Below are positions 46,152-56,335 of a DNA stretch of 64,000 nucleotides, piece by piece (positions within the stretch are counted from its first letter, which is position 1; the number at the start of each line of letters is the position of its first letter). Under the pieces are notes generated by a model. It had not been told where the DNA came from, searched no databases, and saw only the letters and a program-made list of their open reading frames with translations. The stretch is taken from positions 124,001-188,000 of the forward strand of contig NZ_QLYZ01000001.1 in the NCBI RefSeq assembly GCF_003350325.1, given 5' to 3'. The position numbers and the translations under genes are program-made. The DNA is from Vibrio rhodolitus (GTDB taxonomy: Bacteria > Pseudomonadota > Gammaproteobacteria > Enterobacterales > Vibrionaceae).

Positions 46152-48551
46152 TTAACGGCGTTTAGGTTTTCGCGAGCCTTGATTATTAGCTCCGTTACCT
46201 GATTGCCCGCGTTGATTACGAGAGCCATTGTTGCTTTGGTTAGTGCCTCTCGAACCGTTGGATGACTGCTCATTGCTGCGCTGCCCAGGCTTGCCATTAC
46301 CCGGCTTTTTCCCATTTGGTTTGATAAAACCGCCTTTGCTTGCTGGTGCTTGACCGCCTGAGCGTTTGCCACTTTCACCGCGCTTACCGCTTTCACCACG
46401 TTTGCCGTTGTCACCTCGATTACCATGGTTTTGGTTGCCAAAACCCGGTTGATTCTTGGTGTGTTTGGTAGCAAAACGTTGTGAACCGTGACGACCTGAC
46501 TTACGACGTTCTGCCGGAGTCAGTACATCTTGGTCTTCAGAAGGCACTAGACAGTTAGGTTTATCACCAATCAGATGCTTTTTACCCATCTCAATTAGTG
46601 CTTCACGAATCATCGGCCAGTTTGCTGGATCGTGGTAACGCAATAGCGCTTTGTGCAGACGACGTTGACGTTCGCCTTTAGCAACTGGCACTACTTCACG
46701 CTGCTTGTACTTCACGCGTTTAAGCGGGTTAGTTTCTGAATAGTACATCGACGTTGCGTTACACATTGGCGATGGATAGAAGTTCTGTACTTGGTCACAC
46801 TCAAAGTTGTTTTTCTTTAGCCATAACGCCAAGTTCAACATGTCTTCATCTTCAGTACCCGGGTGCGCTGAAATAAAGTATGGGATCAAGTATTGTTTCT
46901 TGCCCGCTTCAGCACTGTACTTTTCGAACATCTCTTTGAAGCGATCGTAGGTGCCCATACCCGGTTTCATCATCAGATCGAGCGGACCTTTTTCAGTATG
47001 CTCAGGCGCAATCTTCAAGTAGCCACCAACGTGGTGGGTGACCAGTTCACGCACATACTCTGGCGATTCGATTGCCAAGTCATAACGCACGCCGGATGCG
47101 ATCATCACTTTTTTCACGCCTTTGACTTGGCGCGCTGCGCGATAGAGATCGATCGTGTGTTTATGGTCGGTATTGAGTTTGTTACAGATGCCCGGGAACA
47201 CACATGAAGGACGACGACAGTTCGCTTCTGCTTTCGGATCGCTACAACCAAGACGGTACATGTTCGCAGTCGGACCACCAAGATCGGAGATAGTGCCAGT
47301 AAAGCCTGGTACTTTGTCGCGGATCTCTTCTAGCTCATTCAAGATAGATTCTTGCGAACGGTTTTGAATGATGCGACCTTCGTGTTCGGTAATAGAACAG
47401 AATGAACAGCCACCAAAACAACCACGCATGATGTTGACCGACGTTTTAATCATGTCGTAGGCAGGGATCTTCGCTTTGCCGTAGCCAGGGTGTGGTACAC
47501 GAGCAAAAGGCAAACCAAATACAAAGTCCATCTCTTCAGTGGTAAGAGGGATTGGTGGTTGGTTGATCCACAATTCACGATCGCCATGACGTTGGATCAA
47601 TGCACGACCTGAGTATGGGTTGGTCTCAAGGTGCATGATACGGCTCGCGTGAGCATACAAAATGCGGTCGTTGTTTAGCTTCTCAAACGGAGGTAAACGT
47701 ACCGCAGTGGTTGCTGCATCGTGGCGAGAAGGGCGAATCGTAATTGGCTGAGCTTCCGCTTTCTCTTCTGTTTTTGTTTCGCACTGCTCTTCGACCGCGT
47801 AAGGATTTGGCGGAATAAACGCCTCTTTACGTGGTTTTTCAATACGGGATGAATCGATAACGTTGTAATTCGCTGGTGCTTCTGCAAGGTTTACTGCCGT
47901 ACCGCGAATATTGGTTAGGGTCGAAATGTCTTCGCCATCCGCTAAACGGTGCGCCAGTTCCACTAAGGCACGCTCTGCGTTACCAAACAGCAGAATGTCA
48001 GCTTTAGCGTCAAACAATACTGAGCGGCGAACTTTGTCTGACCAGTAATCGTAATGCGCTAGGCGGCGTAAACTTGCTTCGATACCGCCAAGAACGATTG
48101 GCACGCCTTTGTAGGCTTCGCGACAACGTTGTGAGTAAACGAGGGTTGCGCGGTCTGGGCGTTTGCCGCCTTCATTGTTCGGCGTGTAGGCGTCATCATG
48201 GCGCAATTTGCGATCTGCCGTATAACGGTTGATCATAGAGTCCATGTTACCCGCGGTAATACCAAAAAATAGGTTTGGTTTACCTAGCGTCATGAAGGCG
48301 TCTTTGTTGTTCCAGTCTGGCTGAGCAATAATACCCACGCGGAAACCTTGTGATTCCAGTAGACGACCAATAATCGCCATACCAAAACTTGGGTGATCGA
48401 CGTAAGCATCACCAGTCACGATGATGATGTCACAACTATCCCATCCTAGGGCATCCATTTCCTTACGGCTAGTCGGTAAAAAAGGCGCAGTACCAAAGCA
48501 CTCAGCCCAGTACTTTTTATGCTCGTGAATAGGGGTAATATCGTTGTACAT
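46152..48551 (-). CDS. ygiQ: YgiQ-family radical SAM protein with a disordered basic tail
   Basis: A 799-residue protein of the YgiQ radical SAM family. It has the N-terminal YgiQ domain ([34 protein letters not shown]), the cluster motif [11 protein letters not shown] that binds a 4Fe-4S centre, the GGPTANMYR stretch and the C-terminal DUF3362 region. About 120 residues at the C-terminus are low-complexity, rich in Gly, Asn, Lys, Arg and Ser ([14 protein letters not shown] repeats), ending in RKPKRR. This tail looks intrinsically disordered and nucleic-acid binding. The reaction of YgiQ is not established. The ORF has the opposite orientation to its upstream neighbour and its own terminator. 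Confidence 0.93.
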   Translation of the reverse strand: MYNDITPIHEHKKYWAECFGTAPFLPTSRKEMDALGWDSCDIIIVTGDAYVDHPSFGMAIIGRLLESQGFRVGIIAQPDWNNKDAFMTLGKPNLFFGITAGNMDSMINRYTADRKLRHDDAYTPNNEGGKRPDRATLVYSQRCREAYKGVPIVLGGIEASLRRLAHYDYWSDKVRRSVLFDAKADILLFGNAERALVELAHRLADGEDISTLTNIRGTAVNLAEAPANYNVIDSSRIEKPRKEAFIPPNPYAVEEQCETKTEEKAEAQPITIRPSRHDAATTAVRLPPFEKLNNDRILYAHASRIMHLETNPYSGRALIQRHGDRELWINQPPIPLTTEEMDFVFGLPFARVPHPGYGKAKIPAYDMIKTSVNIMRGCFGGCSFCSITEHEGRIIQNRSQESILNELEEIRDKVPGFTGTISDLGGPTANMYRLGCSDPKAEANCRRPSCVFPGICNKLNTDHKHTIDLYRAARQVKGVKKVMIASGVRYDLAIESPEYVRELVTHHVGGYLKIAPEHTEKGPLDLMMKPGMGTYDRFKEMFEKYSAEAGKKQYLIPYFISAHPGTEDEDMLNLALWLKKNNFECDQVQNFYPSPMCNATSMYYSETNPLKRVKYKQREVVPVAKGERQRRLHKALLRYHDPANWPMIREALIEMGKKHLIGDKPNCLVPSEDQDVLTPAERRKSGRHGSQRFATKHTKNQPGFGNQNHGNRGDNGKRGESGKRGESGKRSGGQAPASKGGFIKPNGKKPGNGKPGQRSNEQSSNGSRGTNQSNNGSRNQRGQSGNGANNQGSRKPKRR

Positions 48552-48807
48552 ATTTTGCTCTTAGATCCAGTGAGCGCGAATTATAGCGGCTTATCTACTA
48601 TCTATCTATAGTCTCTACCGGGTTATTTTGCCATTCTGTCAATAGGGGGCGAGTTACTTAAACCCCAATAAATACAGGGGTTAGAGAAGGTTGGCTAGGC
48701 AGGAAAGTTTTACATTTATTGCTTTGGTTATGCTTTGATTAAGATAGCGAAAACGCGTCAGTTTGGTATCATCCGTACCAATTCAACTTCCCGTTAGTAA
48801 CATTGTT

Positions 48808-49485
48808 ATGATTCAAAACTTGTTAGCCACGTTTGCGCCTATGCTGCTAGGTACGCAAATTATTTTGACGCTAGTATTAGTTAAGGGCGAAATCTGCCCA
48901 GGGCAGCGTGGTCGTGTACATAAACTACTGCCGTCTTTAGCGGTAATGTGGTTAGCGGTCGCTTCGCTAAAAATCCAAGCCTTTATGGTTTCAGCAGCAT
49001 TAATGTATTTCTTCTCTCAAGTACAAACCAAAAAGACCCGTGAACAAGGTCCTATATGGGTACTTTACCTAGCGAACGGTCTTGCACTGGCGTACGTCGC
49101 AATCATGATTGGCGAGCAGAGCACTATTGCTGCAGGTGCCAACGTCTTTATGCAGATCTTTTTGCTAGGTGGCTGTTTTGCACAGTTTTTACTGCTTATT
49201 GCTCGCTCGCGCCTACAAGCGTTTCAACGTATTTTACCAGTGACTGGCGTGATTGCAGCGATGCTCACTAGCGTGACGGTGTTATTGCACGTTTACGATT
49301 TACCAGAAGCGCAATTAGAACTGCTGGTTGCACCGCTGCTTACCGCATTTGCGGTTATGATCACCGGTGTGGTGGTTTGGTGTTGGCACATGTTTAGCGG
49401 TAAGCCTGCACATAAAGTGCAATTAGGCGTAGCAGCTTTGCTACTAGTTGCCGCGACGGTGATAAGTCAGCCGATTTTTGCTTAA
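48808..49485 (+). CDS. Polytopic membrane protein of unknown function
   Basis: The 225-residue product has about seven hydrophobic helices connected by short loops, one with GEICPGQRGRVHKLLPS. No transporter or enzyme signature was recognised. The ATG at 48808 is chosen because the first helix starts immediately; the frame from 48763 adds 15 residues. The ribosome site is weak in either case. It is divergent from ygiQ. Upstream, AACCCC and GGGGTT (48661-48682) form a small hairpin of unknown role. Confidence 0.65.
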   Translation: MIQNLLATFAPMLLGTQIILTLVLVKGEICPGQRGRVHKLLPSLAVMWLAVASLKIQAFMVSAALMYFFSQVQTKKTREQGPIWVLYLANGLALAYVAIMIGEQSTIAAGANVFMQIFLLGGCFAQFLLLIARSRLQAFQRILPVTGVIAAMLTSVTVLLHVYDLPEAQLELLVAPLLTAFAVMITGVVVWCWHMFSGKPAHKVQLGVAALLLVAATVISQPIFA

Positions 49486-49591
49486 GTAGATTGCTGATAG
49501 GGTAAATTCTCACGAATTCGATCTTGTTCACTGTTAATTCACTCAATGGCGTCTAGGCTTGTAGTAAGCCTATTCAAATTGGAGTGGAGAT

Positions 49592-49792
49592 ATGGATCTG
49601 AGCAATGTTCGTAGCCTAGATAGCATTATTCTACTAGGCATCGTCAATGAGAAGCTGCGCTTAGAATGTGATAGCTTTGACGAGTTAGTCAGTATGTATG
49701 AAATGGATGTGGAGCAAGTAGTCGGAAAACTCGATTTACTTGGTTATCAATACGATCCATTGACCAATCAATTTAAAGCTTATCAGCGCTAG
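49592..49792 (+). CDS. DUF4250-domain small protein
   Basis: The 66-residue product contains SIILLGIVNEKLRLECDSFDELVSMYEMDVEQVV and the end GYQYDPLTNQFKAY. This matches the DUF4250 pattern (a start with LLSxVNxKLRD and an end with GYxYxxxxNQFK), a family of unknown role. GGAGTGGAGAT precedes the ATG. Probably a small helical cytoplasmic protein. It is convergent with metR across a strong terminator. Confidence 0.82.
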   Translation: MDLSNVRSLDSIILLGIVNEKLRLECDSFDELVSMYEMDVEQVVGKLDLLGYQYDPLTNQFKAYQR

Positions 49793-49806
49793 CAGACAAG
49801 AATACT

Positions 49807-49839
49807 AAAGCCTCATCAAGTAATTGATGGGGCTTTTTC
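49807..49839. terminator. Terminator between DUF4250 gene and metR
   Basis: AAAGCCTCATCA pairs with TGATGGGGCTTT (one G-T pair), then TTCTTT. Located between convergent stops. Confidence 0.85.
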
Positions 49840-49840
49840 T

Positions 49841-50752
49841 TTACGCCAGTTTAATCCCTTCTAAATGACTTTTACATTGTTGCTTCGCCGTAGTGAAGAA
49901 GGCTTGTAAATAGCGTTTTTCTTTATCCGAGTTGCGTGTCGCAGCAAACAAACGCCGCCATAGCCCTTCACCAAGAGGGATACTGGTGATTAATCCCTGA
50001 CGCGAAAATTCGCTGATTGCCCAATTAGGCAGTGCAGCAACCCCAAGCCCAGCAGACACCATCTGCACCAGCATCAGTGTATTGTCGCACTGTTTCCATT
50101 TAGCCGGTTCAACGCCGGCAGGTTGCAGAAAGTGCTTAACTACATCGAGGCGCTGTTTTTGCACTGGATAGGAAATCATGGTTTGCGCCGCCAGATCTTG
50201 CGGCTCAATCACTGCTTGGTTCGCCAGAGGATGATTGACGGCGGTGATTAAGCGCATTTCAAAATCAAACAGCGGCTCAAAATGGACTTCCGAGCGAGCT
50301 TGGATATCAGAGGTGATCACTAAATCTAACTCACCACTCATTAGCGCCGGGAGAGGTTCAAAGCCAAAACCGGATGAAAAATCTAAAGTCACACTTGGCC
50401 AAGTGACTTGATACTCTTTAAGCGCGGGCATGAGCCACTGAAAACAAGAGTGACACTCAATCGCCATGTGTAGACGTCCGTTAACATCTTCTTTCAAGCT
50501 TGCCAGTTCATTTTCTGCTTTGGCAAGGCGCGGCAATATATCATCTGCAACGCGCAGCAAAATCTCACCTTCTGAGGTGAATTTAACCGGGCGCGTCTTA
50601 CGTAAAAAAAGCTGTCCGCCAAGGCGAGCTTCCAAATCTTTTATCTGGTGAGAGAGGGCTGACTGAGTTAAATGCAGCGCAGTTGCGGTCGCGGTTAACG
50701 ACCCGGTATCGCGTAAAGAAGTTAAAGTACGTAGATGTTTAAGCTCGATCAT
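49841..50752 (-). CDS. metR: MetR, LysR-type regulator of methionine synthesis
   Basis: A 303-residue LysR-family protein. The N-terminal helix-turn-helix reads MIELKHLRTLTSLRDTGSLT then AATALHLTQSALSHQIKDLE. The effector domain has ECHSCFQWLMPALKEYQ, the stretch expected for MetR, which senses homocysteine. It is divergent from metE, the classic MetR target. A possible MetR box, TGAA-N5-TTAA, lies at 50884-50896 (consensus TGAA-N5-TTCA). MetJ-like boxes at 50819-50834 lie just ahead of its start. LysR family and genomic position agree, so the call is firm. Confidence 0.94.
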   Translation of the reverse strand: MIELKHLRTLTSLRDTGSLTATATALHLTQSALSHQIKDLEARLGGQLFLRKTRPVKFTSEGEILLRVADDILPRLAKAENELASLKEDVNGRLHMAIECHSCFQWLMPALKEYQVTWPSVTLDFSSGFGFEPLPALMSGELDLVITSDIQARSEVHFEPLFDFEMRLITAVNHPLANQAVIEPQDLAAQTMISYPVQKQRLDVVKHFLQPAGVEPAKWKQCDNTLMLVQMVSAGLGVAALPNWAISEFSRQGLITSIPLGEGLWRRLFAATRNSDKEKRYLQAFFTTAKQQCKSHLEGIKLA

Positions 50753-50818
50753 GAGTTCCCTTCATCTCTCGATTCAATCCATGAATGATATTAACGTAAC
50801 GTCAATTTAGCTCAATGT

Positions 50819-50834
50819 AAACGTCTAGATGGCT
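50819..50834. promoter_or_regulatory. Tandem MetJ-like boxes near metR
   Basis: AAACGTCT and AGATGGCT are adjacent 8-mers matching the met box AGACGTCT at 7/8 and 6/8. MetJ binds such tandem boxes with S-adenosylmethionine. The site would repress metR. Confidence 0.55.
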
Positions 50835-50950
50835 AAATGTGCAAGATGAACCGCAGGGATACTGCGCGTTTGCAGCGTAATCATGAATTTTTTTAATAAA
50901 CAAGTTGAATAATTGGACATTGTTCATGATGCCGAGAAGCGAGATAGTTT

Positions 50951-50966
50951 AGCCATCTGGACATCT
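50951..50966. promoter_or_regulatory. Tandem MetJ-like boxes near metE
   Basis: AGCCATCT and GGACATCT are adjacent 8-mers, each 6/8 to the met box AGACGTCT, 43 bp before the metE ATG. AGCCATCT is the exact inverse of AGATGGCT in the metR-side pair. Confidence 0.55.
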
Positions 50967-51008
50967 TAATCTGTCCAACACGTTAACTAATTACAAGGAC
51001 TAGGTATC

Positions 51009-53291
51009 ATGACAACGACAACGCACATTCTAGGTTACCCACGCATTGGCGAGAAACGCGAACTTAAATTCGCTCTCGAGAAATATTGGCGCGGTGAAAT
51101 TGAGCAAAAAGAGCTTAAGCAAGTAGGGGCAGAGCTGCGCGGCAAGAACTGGCAGACACAGGCTGATGCCGAGCTTAGCTTTGTAACCGCGGGTGATTTT
51201 GCATGGTATGACCATGTGCTCACGACAACGCTGTTACTCGGGCATGTGCCTAAACGTCACAACACGGGTTTTCCGGATCTAGATACACTATTTCGCGTTG
51301 GTCGCGGCCAATCACAAGCCAACTGTGGCTGCTCGGGCAGTGCTGCGTCGGATATGACCAAGTGGTTCAATACCAACTATCACTATATCGTACCTGAATT
51401 TACTAAAGATGATTCGTTTGAGGTGAGCTGGCCACAACTGTTCGAAGAAGTAAATGAAGCGACCAAAGCGGGGCACAAAGTTAAACCTGTATTATTAGGA
51501 CCGCTTAGTTACTTATACTTGGGTAAAGAAGTTGATGAAGGTTTCGACCGTTTAACCTTGTTGCCTCGCTTATTGACGGCTTATCAAGCTATTTTAGCCA
51601 AGCTGGCTAAGCATGGCGTTGAATGGGTACAAATTGATGAGCCGATCTTGGGTTTAGAACTCGAAAAACGTTGGGCTGATTCATTTAAGCTTGCATACCA
51701 AGTGATTCGCAGCGATGTAAAAGTGCTACTAACAACTTACTTTGACTCAGTAGAAGAGTCATTAGACCGTATTGTCGAGTTGAATGTTGATGGTCTACAC
51801 GTTGACCTTTCTGCCGCGCCAGAGCAGTTAGAAGCGATTGTGGCGAAACTGCCACAAGAGTGGGTGCTTTCGGCGGGTGTTGTAAATGGGCGCAATGTGT
51901 GGCGTGCCGACCTTGCCAAACAGCTAGCACTGCTTGAGTCTGTAAAAGCTAAGCTTGGCGATAAGTTATGGGTGGCAAGTTCATGTTCGCTACTTCATAG
52001 TCCGGTTGATCTAGATCTAGAGCCTGCTTTGAGTGAAGAAGTGCGTAGTTGGTTTGCTTTTGCGAAACAAAAAGTGACGGAAGTTGCATTGCTCGGTAAA
52101 GCACTTGATGGCGATCAGAATGCAATTTTGGCGTGCGAAACCTACAGCGCGCCAATTCAGGCGCGTAAGAGTGCGACCCATGTAAACAAACCGCAAGTTC
52201 AGCAGCGCCTCAATAGCATTAATAAAGCACTAGCCGAGCGAAGTGCACCTTACAAAGAGCGCGCCGCACATCAAGCTGAAGTGCTGGGCTTACCGCTGTT
52301 TCCAACCACGACTATTGGTTCATTCCCTCAAACCAGTGAAATTCGTTTGCAGCGCAGTGCTTTTCGCAGCGGAAAGCTAAGCGAAGTGGAATACGAGACG
52401 GCATTAAAAGGGCACATTGAAGATGCAGTAAAGCGCCAAGAAGCGTTGGATCTGGATGTCTTGGTACATGGTGAAGCAGAGCGTAACGATATGGTTGAGT
52501 ACTTCGCTGAGAATTTAGCGGGCTTCCAAACCACCAAGTTTGGTTGGGTACAAAGCTATGGTTCACGTTGTGTCAAACCAGCTATCGTAGTGGCGGATAT
52601 TGAGCGTGAGAAACCAATGACGGTTGGTTGGTCAACGTACGCGCAGTCACTGACAACTAAACAGATGAAAGGGATGCTAACCGGCCCTGTTACTATTTTA
52701 TGTTGGACATTCCCCCGTGAAGATATCACGCGTAAAGAAATCGCGAACCAGTTAGCACTTGCACTGCGTGATGAGGTGTCTGATCTACAAGATGCCGGCA
52801 TCAATATTATCCAAATTGATGAGCCAGCTATCCGTGAAGGCTTGCCGCTGAAAAAACGCGATCACAAAGCATATCTAGAGTGGGCAGTTGATGCGTTTAA
52901 GATTTCTGCGGCCAGTGCCAAGCCTGAAACTCAGATTCATACCCATATGTGTTACTCAGAGTTCAATGAGATCATTGAATCCGTCGCCGCATTGGATGCA
53001 GATGTGATCACCATTGAAACATCGCGTTCAAACATGGAATTGCTAAAAGCATTTGAAGAGTTCAACTATCCAAATGAAATTGGTCCGGGTGTGTATGATA
53101 TTCACTCGCCAAACATTCCTACCGAAGAGTGGATTGAAGGTTTAATCAACACCGCGGCGAAGAAAATTCCGGCAGAGCGTTTGTGGGTTAATCCAGACTG
53201 TGGTCTTAAGACGCGTAATTGGGCTGAAACCGAGGCGTCACTGGCTAATATGGTGTCGGCAGCGAAGAAGTTGCGTAAAGAATTCGCTTAG
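51009..53291 (+). CDS. metE: Cobalamin-independent methionine synthase
   Basis: A 760-residue enzyme that transfers the methyl group of 5-methyltetrahydropteroyltriglutamate to homocysteine. Both half-barrels are present: [22 protein letters not shown] at the N-terminus and [16 protein letters not shown] opening the catalytic half. Zinc and substrate residues are seen in [12 protein letters not shown] (His and Cys), [10 protein letters not shown] and NPDCGLKTR (Cys). Length fits E. coli MetE (753). Spacing to divergent metR is 256 bp, holding MetJ- and MetR-like sites. Standalone with a strong terminator. Confidence 0.97.
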   Translation: MTTTTHILGYPRIGEKRELKFALEKYWRGEIEQKELKQVGAELRGKNWQTQADAELSFVTAGDFAWYDHVLTTTLLLGHVPKRHNTGFPDLDTLFRVGRGQSQANCGCSGSAASDMTKWFNTNYHYIVPEFTKDDSFEVSWPQLFEEVNEATKAGHKVKPVLLGPLSYLYLGKEVDEGFDRLTLLPRLLTAYQAILAKLAKHGVEWVQIDEPILGLELEKRWADSFKLAYQVIRSDVKVLLTTYFDSVEESLDRIVELNVDGLHVDLSAAPEQLEAIVAKLPQEWVLSAGVVNGRNVWRADLAKQLALLESVKAKLGDKLWVASSCSLLHSPVDLDLEPALSEEVRSWFAFAKQKVTEVALLGKALDGDQNAILACETYSAPIQARKSATHVNKPQVQQRLNSINKALAERSAPYKERAAHQAEVLGLPLFPTTTIGSFPQTSEIRLQRSAFRSGKLSEVEYETALKGHIEDAVKRQEALDLDVLVHGEAERNDMVEYFAENLAGFQTTKFGWVQSYGSRCVKPAIVVADIEREKPMTVGWSTYAQSLTTKQMKGMLTGPVTILCWTFPREDITRKEIANQLALALRDEVSDLQDAGINIIQIDEPAIREGLPLKKRDHKAYLEWAVDAFKISAASAKPETQIHTHMCYSEFNEIIESVAALDADVITIETSRSNMELLKAFEEFNYPNEIGPGVYDIHSPNIPTEEWIEGLINTAAKKIPAERLWVNPDCGLKTRNWAETEASLANMVSAAKKLRKEFA

Positions 53292-53347
53292 AAACTTTCT
53301 GGCAAAAATCTCTTTGCTTAACAGCGACGCTTGTTTAAATACATAAC

Positions 53348-53375
53348 AAAAATCCCCACTACCAAGTGGGGATTT
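53348..53375. terminator. Terminator, metE / ybjL
   Basis: AAAATCCCCACT pairs with AGTGGGGATTT around ACCA; shared by convergent genes. Confidence 0.88.
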
Positions 53376-53390
53376 CTATTTGGACTGCGA

Positions 53391-55073
53391 TTAACTAAGA
53401 ATGATTAATATCGTACCGCCAAGCGTCATCAAGATATTGGCAATGGCGTAAGTACCCGCATAACCCAGAGCAGGGATGGTCGACTTCGCATACTCATTCA
53501 CAATATCCATTGCAGGACCACAAGTACGCGCGCCGATAATCGCACCAAACAAGAGTGCACGGTTCATTTTCAGAACATATGCTCCGACTAAGTAAGCGAG
53601 TGCAACGGGCACCACACTGACGATAAATGCTAAACCGATCACCTGAGGACCGACTTGGGCAAGGTGTTCAAACATTTTTCCGCCAGCACTCAAACCAATG
53701 CCGACCATAAAAAACATCAGACCTAAATCTTTGACCATATTCAACGCACCTTGCGGTACGTAACCAAAAGTAGGGTGGTTGGCACGCAAAAAGCCCAAGG
53801 TGATCCCGGATAATAGTAAGCCTACCGCATTACCAAGACCAAAAGAGACTTGACCAAATGTCATGGTAATTAAGCCAAACAAAATACCAAGAATGAAGAA
53901 GCTACAGAAGGCGAGCAAATCCGCCATTTGGCTGTGAATCGAGATAAAACCGATTTTTTCAGCCAGACCATGGACACGGCTCTTTTCACCACTGACTTGC
54001 AGTACGTCACCTTTAGCCAACACGATATCGAGATCCATTGGCATTTCAATTTGCGCACGTACTACGCGGTTAAGGAAACAGCCATATTCAGATAGATTGA
54101 GATCCGATAGGCGTTTGCCAGCAATAGCGTCACTCTTTACGACGATTTCTTCCTCAACGATACGCAAATCAAGTAGGTTGCGGTCAAACACTTCTTTGCC
54201 GTTTCGGAAGCTTGGATCTAGACGTGCGTGGCTATCAGGGAAGCCAACCAATGCGATCTCATCACCCTCTTGTAAGATGGCGTCGCCATCAGGGTGCGCT
54301 AAGATGCCGCCACGGCGGATACGCTCGATATAACAACCCGTCTGACGGTAGATACCCAACTCACGTAGGTTTTTGCCGTCTGTCCAGTCAATTAGCTCCG
54401 GACCTACGCGGTAAGCACGGATGATCGGCAGATAAACCTTGCGTTGACCTGAGCCACCTAAGCCTCGTTCTTGAGCGATTTGCTGCGCCGAATCGGACAG
54501 GTTTTCTTTTTGCAGTTTCGGCAGTAGTTTGGCGAACATGATCATACTGATCAAACCAATCAAATAAGCCATCGCGTAACCAACCGACAGATTTTCCAGC
54601 ACTAAGCCGAAATCCATATTGCGCGGCACTTCTGCTAAACCTGAGTTAAGCGCGTCTTGCGCGCCGACCAGCACTGGCGTCGACGTTAATGCACCCGCCA
54701 TCATGCCTGCAGCCAGACCAAAATCGAGCCCGAACAGTTCGCTACTGAAATGCGTGATAAGCAGAGCGGTACCGAGAACGACAGAGGCGAGCACAAAGTA
54801 GTGCTTCCCATCTCTAAAGAAGATACCAAAGAAGTTTGGACCCGCTTCGATACCGACACAGTAGATAAACAGCATAAAGCCGATGGTTAATGCGTCAGGG
54901 TTAAAGGTAAAGCCAAGGTGACCCATAATCAGCGAGGTGATAAGCACCCCGATCGAGTTGCCTAATTGCAGGTTACCGAAACGAATTTTTCCGATGGCAA
55001 GACCTATGGCCAATACCACAAAGATAAGCAGGATAGGATTTTGTTGGAGCAAGAGTACGACGTCAATATTCAC
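53391..55073 (-). CDS. ybjL: YbjL-type transport protein (AspT/YidE-YbjL family)
   Basis: A 560-residue membrane protein. Two duplicated transporter halves (about 10-12 spans in total; [22 protein letters not shown] and [21 protein letters not shown]) flank two cytoplasmic TrkA_C/RCK_C domains in the middle ([21 protein letters not shown] and [13 protein letters not shown]). This is the YbjL layout, related to aspartate:alanine antiporters; substrate is unknown. The GTG at 55073 is chosen because the protein would then start [16 protein letters not shown], matching other YbjL proteins; an ATG at 55103 would add ten residues and lie right at a predicted -10. The neighbour grxA is also close to ybjL in E. 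coli. Confidence 0.88.
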   Translation of the reverse strand: MNIDVVLLLQQNPILLIFVVLAIGLAIGKIRFGNLQLGNSIGVLITSLIMGHLGFTFNPDALTIGFMLFIYCVGIEAGPNFFGIFFRDGKHYFVLASVVLGTALLITHFSSELFGLDFGLAAGMMAGALTSTPVLVGAQDALNSGLAEVPRNMDFGLVLENLSVGYAMAYLIGLISMIMFAKLLPKLQKENLSDSAQQIAQERGLGGSGQRKVYLPIIRAYRVGPELIDWTDGKNLRELGIYRQTGCYIERIRRGGILAHPDGDAILQEGDEIALVGFPDSHARLDPSFRNGKEVFDRNLLDLRIVEEEIVVKSDAIAGKRLSDLNLSEYGCFLNRVVRAQIEMPMDLDIVLAKGDVLQVSGEKSRVHGLAEKIGFISIHSQMADLLAFCSFFILGILFGLITMTFGQVSFGLGNAVGLLLSGITLGFLRANHPTFGYVPQGALNMVKDLGLMFFMVGIGLSAGGKMFEHLAQVGPQVIGLAFIVSVVPVALAYLVGAYVLKMNRALLFGAIIGARTCGPAMDIVNEYAKSTIPALGYAGTYAIANILMTLGGTILIILS

Positions 55074-55103
55074 AGGGGCAGTTCTTGTATCAATGCCAGC
55101 CAT

Positions 55104-55123
55104 ATACTCAGTATACTGAGTAT
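55104..55123. promoter_or_regulatory. Perfect 20-bp palindrome at the ybjL promoter
   Basis: ATACTCAGTATACTGAGTAT is a perfect palindrome. Its centre contains TATACT, a good -10 on the minus strand, with TTGCAA about 19 bp upstream. It looks like an operator placed over the -10, blocking ybjL when bound. The binding protein is not identifiable. Confidence 0.6.
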
Positions 55124-55241
55124 CGGGTTAAGTTTTGCAAATTGTAACTGATTAATAAAAAAACTTAAGCAGAAACTACTATTATTTTTATCGCTAGCGG
55201 TCAATCGTCTTAGCTGAGATTAACTAATTGGCAGATATAAA

Positions 55242-55266
55242 AAAACCGCTGGTAGACAGCGGTTTT
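55242..55266 (-). terminator. grxA terminator
   Basis: On the minus strand AAAACCGCTG-TCTAC-CAGCGGTTTT followed by a further T-run. Placed directly after the grxA stop. Confidence 0.9.
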
Positions 55267-55286
55267 CGTTGAGCTTTTATGAGGAA

Positions 55287-55550
55287 TTAGTCAAACAGAC
55301 CTAGATTCTCTTTTGCGTATGCTTCGAAGTCATCACAGCCACCGATATGAGTTTGATCAATAAAGATCTGTGGAACTGTCTCAACTGGTTTACCAACAGT
55401 TTTTTCTAGGTCAGCTTTTGAGATGCCTTCTGCTTGAATATCAACATAGCGGTAGTTGAAATCATCACGCTTTGCTTTAAGAGTTTCAGCGTGCTCTTTA
55501 GCGCGAACACAGTATGGACATGCTGGGCGACCGAAAATAACTACGAACAT
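55287..55550 (-). CDS. grxA: Glutaredoxin 1
   Basis: This 87-residue glutaredoxin opens with MFVVIFGRPACPYCVRAKEH and carries the redox pair in CPYC (residues 11-14). Other GrxA marks are ETVPQIFIDQTHIGGCDDF, with the cis-Pro of TVPQ and the GG(C/T)D glutathione-contact motif. It reduces protein disulfides such as those of ribonucleotide reductase with glutathione. Length matches E. coli GrxA (85). ATG at 55550 follows AGGAG at suitable spacing; the frame continues to 55592 without homology. Confidence 0.95.
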   Translation of the reverse strand: MFVVIFGRPACPYCVRAKEHAETLKAKRDDFNYRYVDIQAEGISKADLEKTVGKPVETVPQIFIDQTHIGGCDDFEAYAKENLGLFD

Positions 55551-55702
55551 AGAATCTTTCTCCTTTATTTTGATGTAGCAACTATGCCGCAAAGCTTATC
55601 GAAAATAAAGAGCCAATTACCTCTTGATTCAATAGGGAAAATCTATCGCTAAAAAAATGAACAAAACTATCGAGTAATATCCTGTATATCGCTATCTATG
55701 GG

Positions 55703-55948
55703 TCAGTTAACCGTTTGATATTGATTTAGGCAGACCAACATCGTTTGCTTGGATATGTATTTAGCATCGATACAATTGTCTTCCTGATCGACTAACACGA
55801 GGAAGAAGCGTGATTTTCTTTTTGCTCTGGGGGTCAGAAGCCACTGTGTTATGACGTCCGCGTTACATTTTCTTTCTAATGAACCTAACTCAATACCTTC
55901 GCCAAGGTTAACTTTAGAGTACAACTTCAAACGGTAAGTTCTTTCCAT
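55703..55948 (-). CDS. Unknown 81-aa protein, second gene of a small operon
   Basis: The frame encodes a basic, mixed protein (MERTYRLKLYSKVNLGEGIE then TQWLLTPRAKRKSRFFLVLVD) without recognised family, signal peptide or membrane span. Start at 55948 rather than the adjacent ATG at 55951 is favoured by AGAGGA spacing. Its start lies 16 bp after the stop of the 66-aa gene, so both are likely on one transcript. Composition and ribosome site support a real gene. Function unknown. Confidence 0.55.
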   Translation of the reverse strand: MERTYRLKLYSKVNLGEGIELGSLERKCNADVITQWLLTPRAKRKSRFFLVLVDQEDNCIDAKYISKQTMLVCLNQYQTVN

Positions 55949-55964
55949 CATTTCCTCTTATTGC

Positions 55965-56165
55965 TCAAAGGTGCATCAAATTTTCGATCGACTCTTCGAT
56001 AGAGGTGAAGGTGTATGTATAAATGGTCGACTTAGAATCGATAGCATCTATTTCGACACGAATAACATCTTGATTATCTTCAAGCCAAGTTAGCGCATCT
56101 TCGACGCTGGCGAAGTCGAGTTTCTGAAAGTTATTTTGTACTATCCTGCAAGCGTTTAAGTTCAT
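55965..56165 (-). CDS. Unknown 66-aa protein
   Basis: MNLNACRIVQNNFQKLDFAS starts the protein, which is acidic at the C-terminus (SVEDALTWLEDNQDVIRVEI). It has a predicted alpha/beta pattern and no membrane span or recognised family. ATG at 56165 is chosen because AAGGA lies about eight bases upstream; the longer frame to 56285 runs through the putative promoter. It is followed by the 81-aa gene after 16 bp and preceded by a region of inverted repeats and a TetR-like gene. Confidence 0.55.
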   Translation of the reverse strand: MNLNACRIVQNNFQKLDFASVEDALTWLEDNQDVIRVEIDAIDSKSTIYTYTFTSIEESIENLMHL

Positions 56166-56226
56166 ATTAAATATCCTTATTGTCCTTTTTATCGTCACTA
56201 TTTTTCGTGCTTCTCTGCTTATATAA

Positions 56227-56299
56227 TGCATACGTGTACGCATTGATGGCAAAAGAATAGGGAATATAAACATTCCCTGTGGCACATTAGGAATCCTAA
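56227..56299. promoter_or_regulatory. Cluster of three inverted repeats in the TetR-locus intergenic region
   Basis: TGCATAC-GT-GTACGCA (56227-56242, one mismatch), GGGAAT-ATAAAC-ATTCCC (56260-56277) and TTAGGA-A-TCCTAA (56287-56299) lie between the TetR-like gene and the two small genes. They may be operator sites for the TetR-like protein; GGGAAT..ATTCCC is the best candidate by arm length and spacing. Confidence 0.4.
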
Positions 56300-56335
56300 A
56301 TTATTGCATATCAGTTCGCAATGTGTTTTTTGAAT

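Noticed and set aside
46145..46474. 109-codon frame within the ygiQ tail
   Set aside because: Same strand, different frame, within a low-complexity coding region; a shadow of ygiQ.
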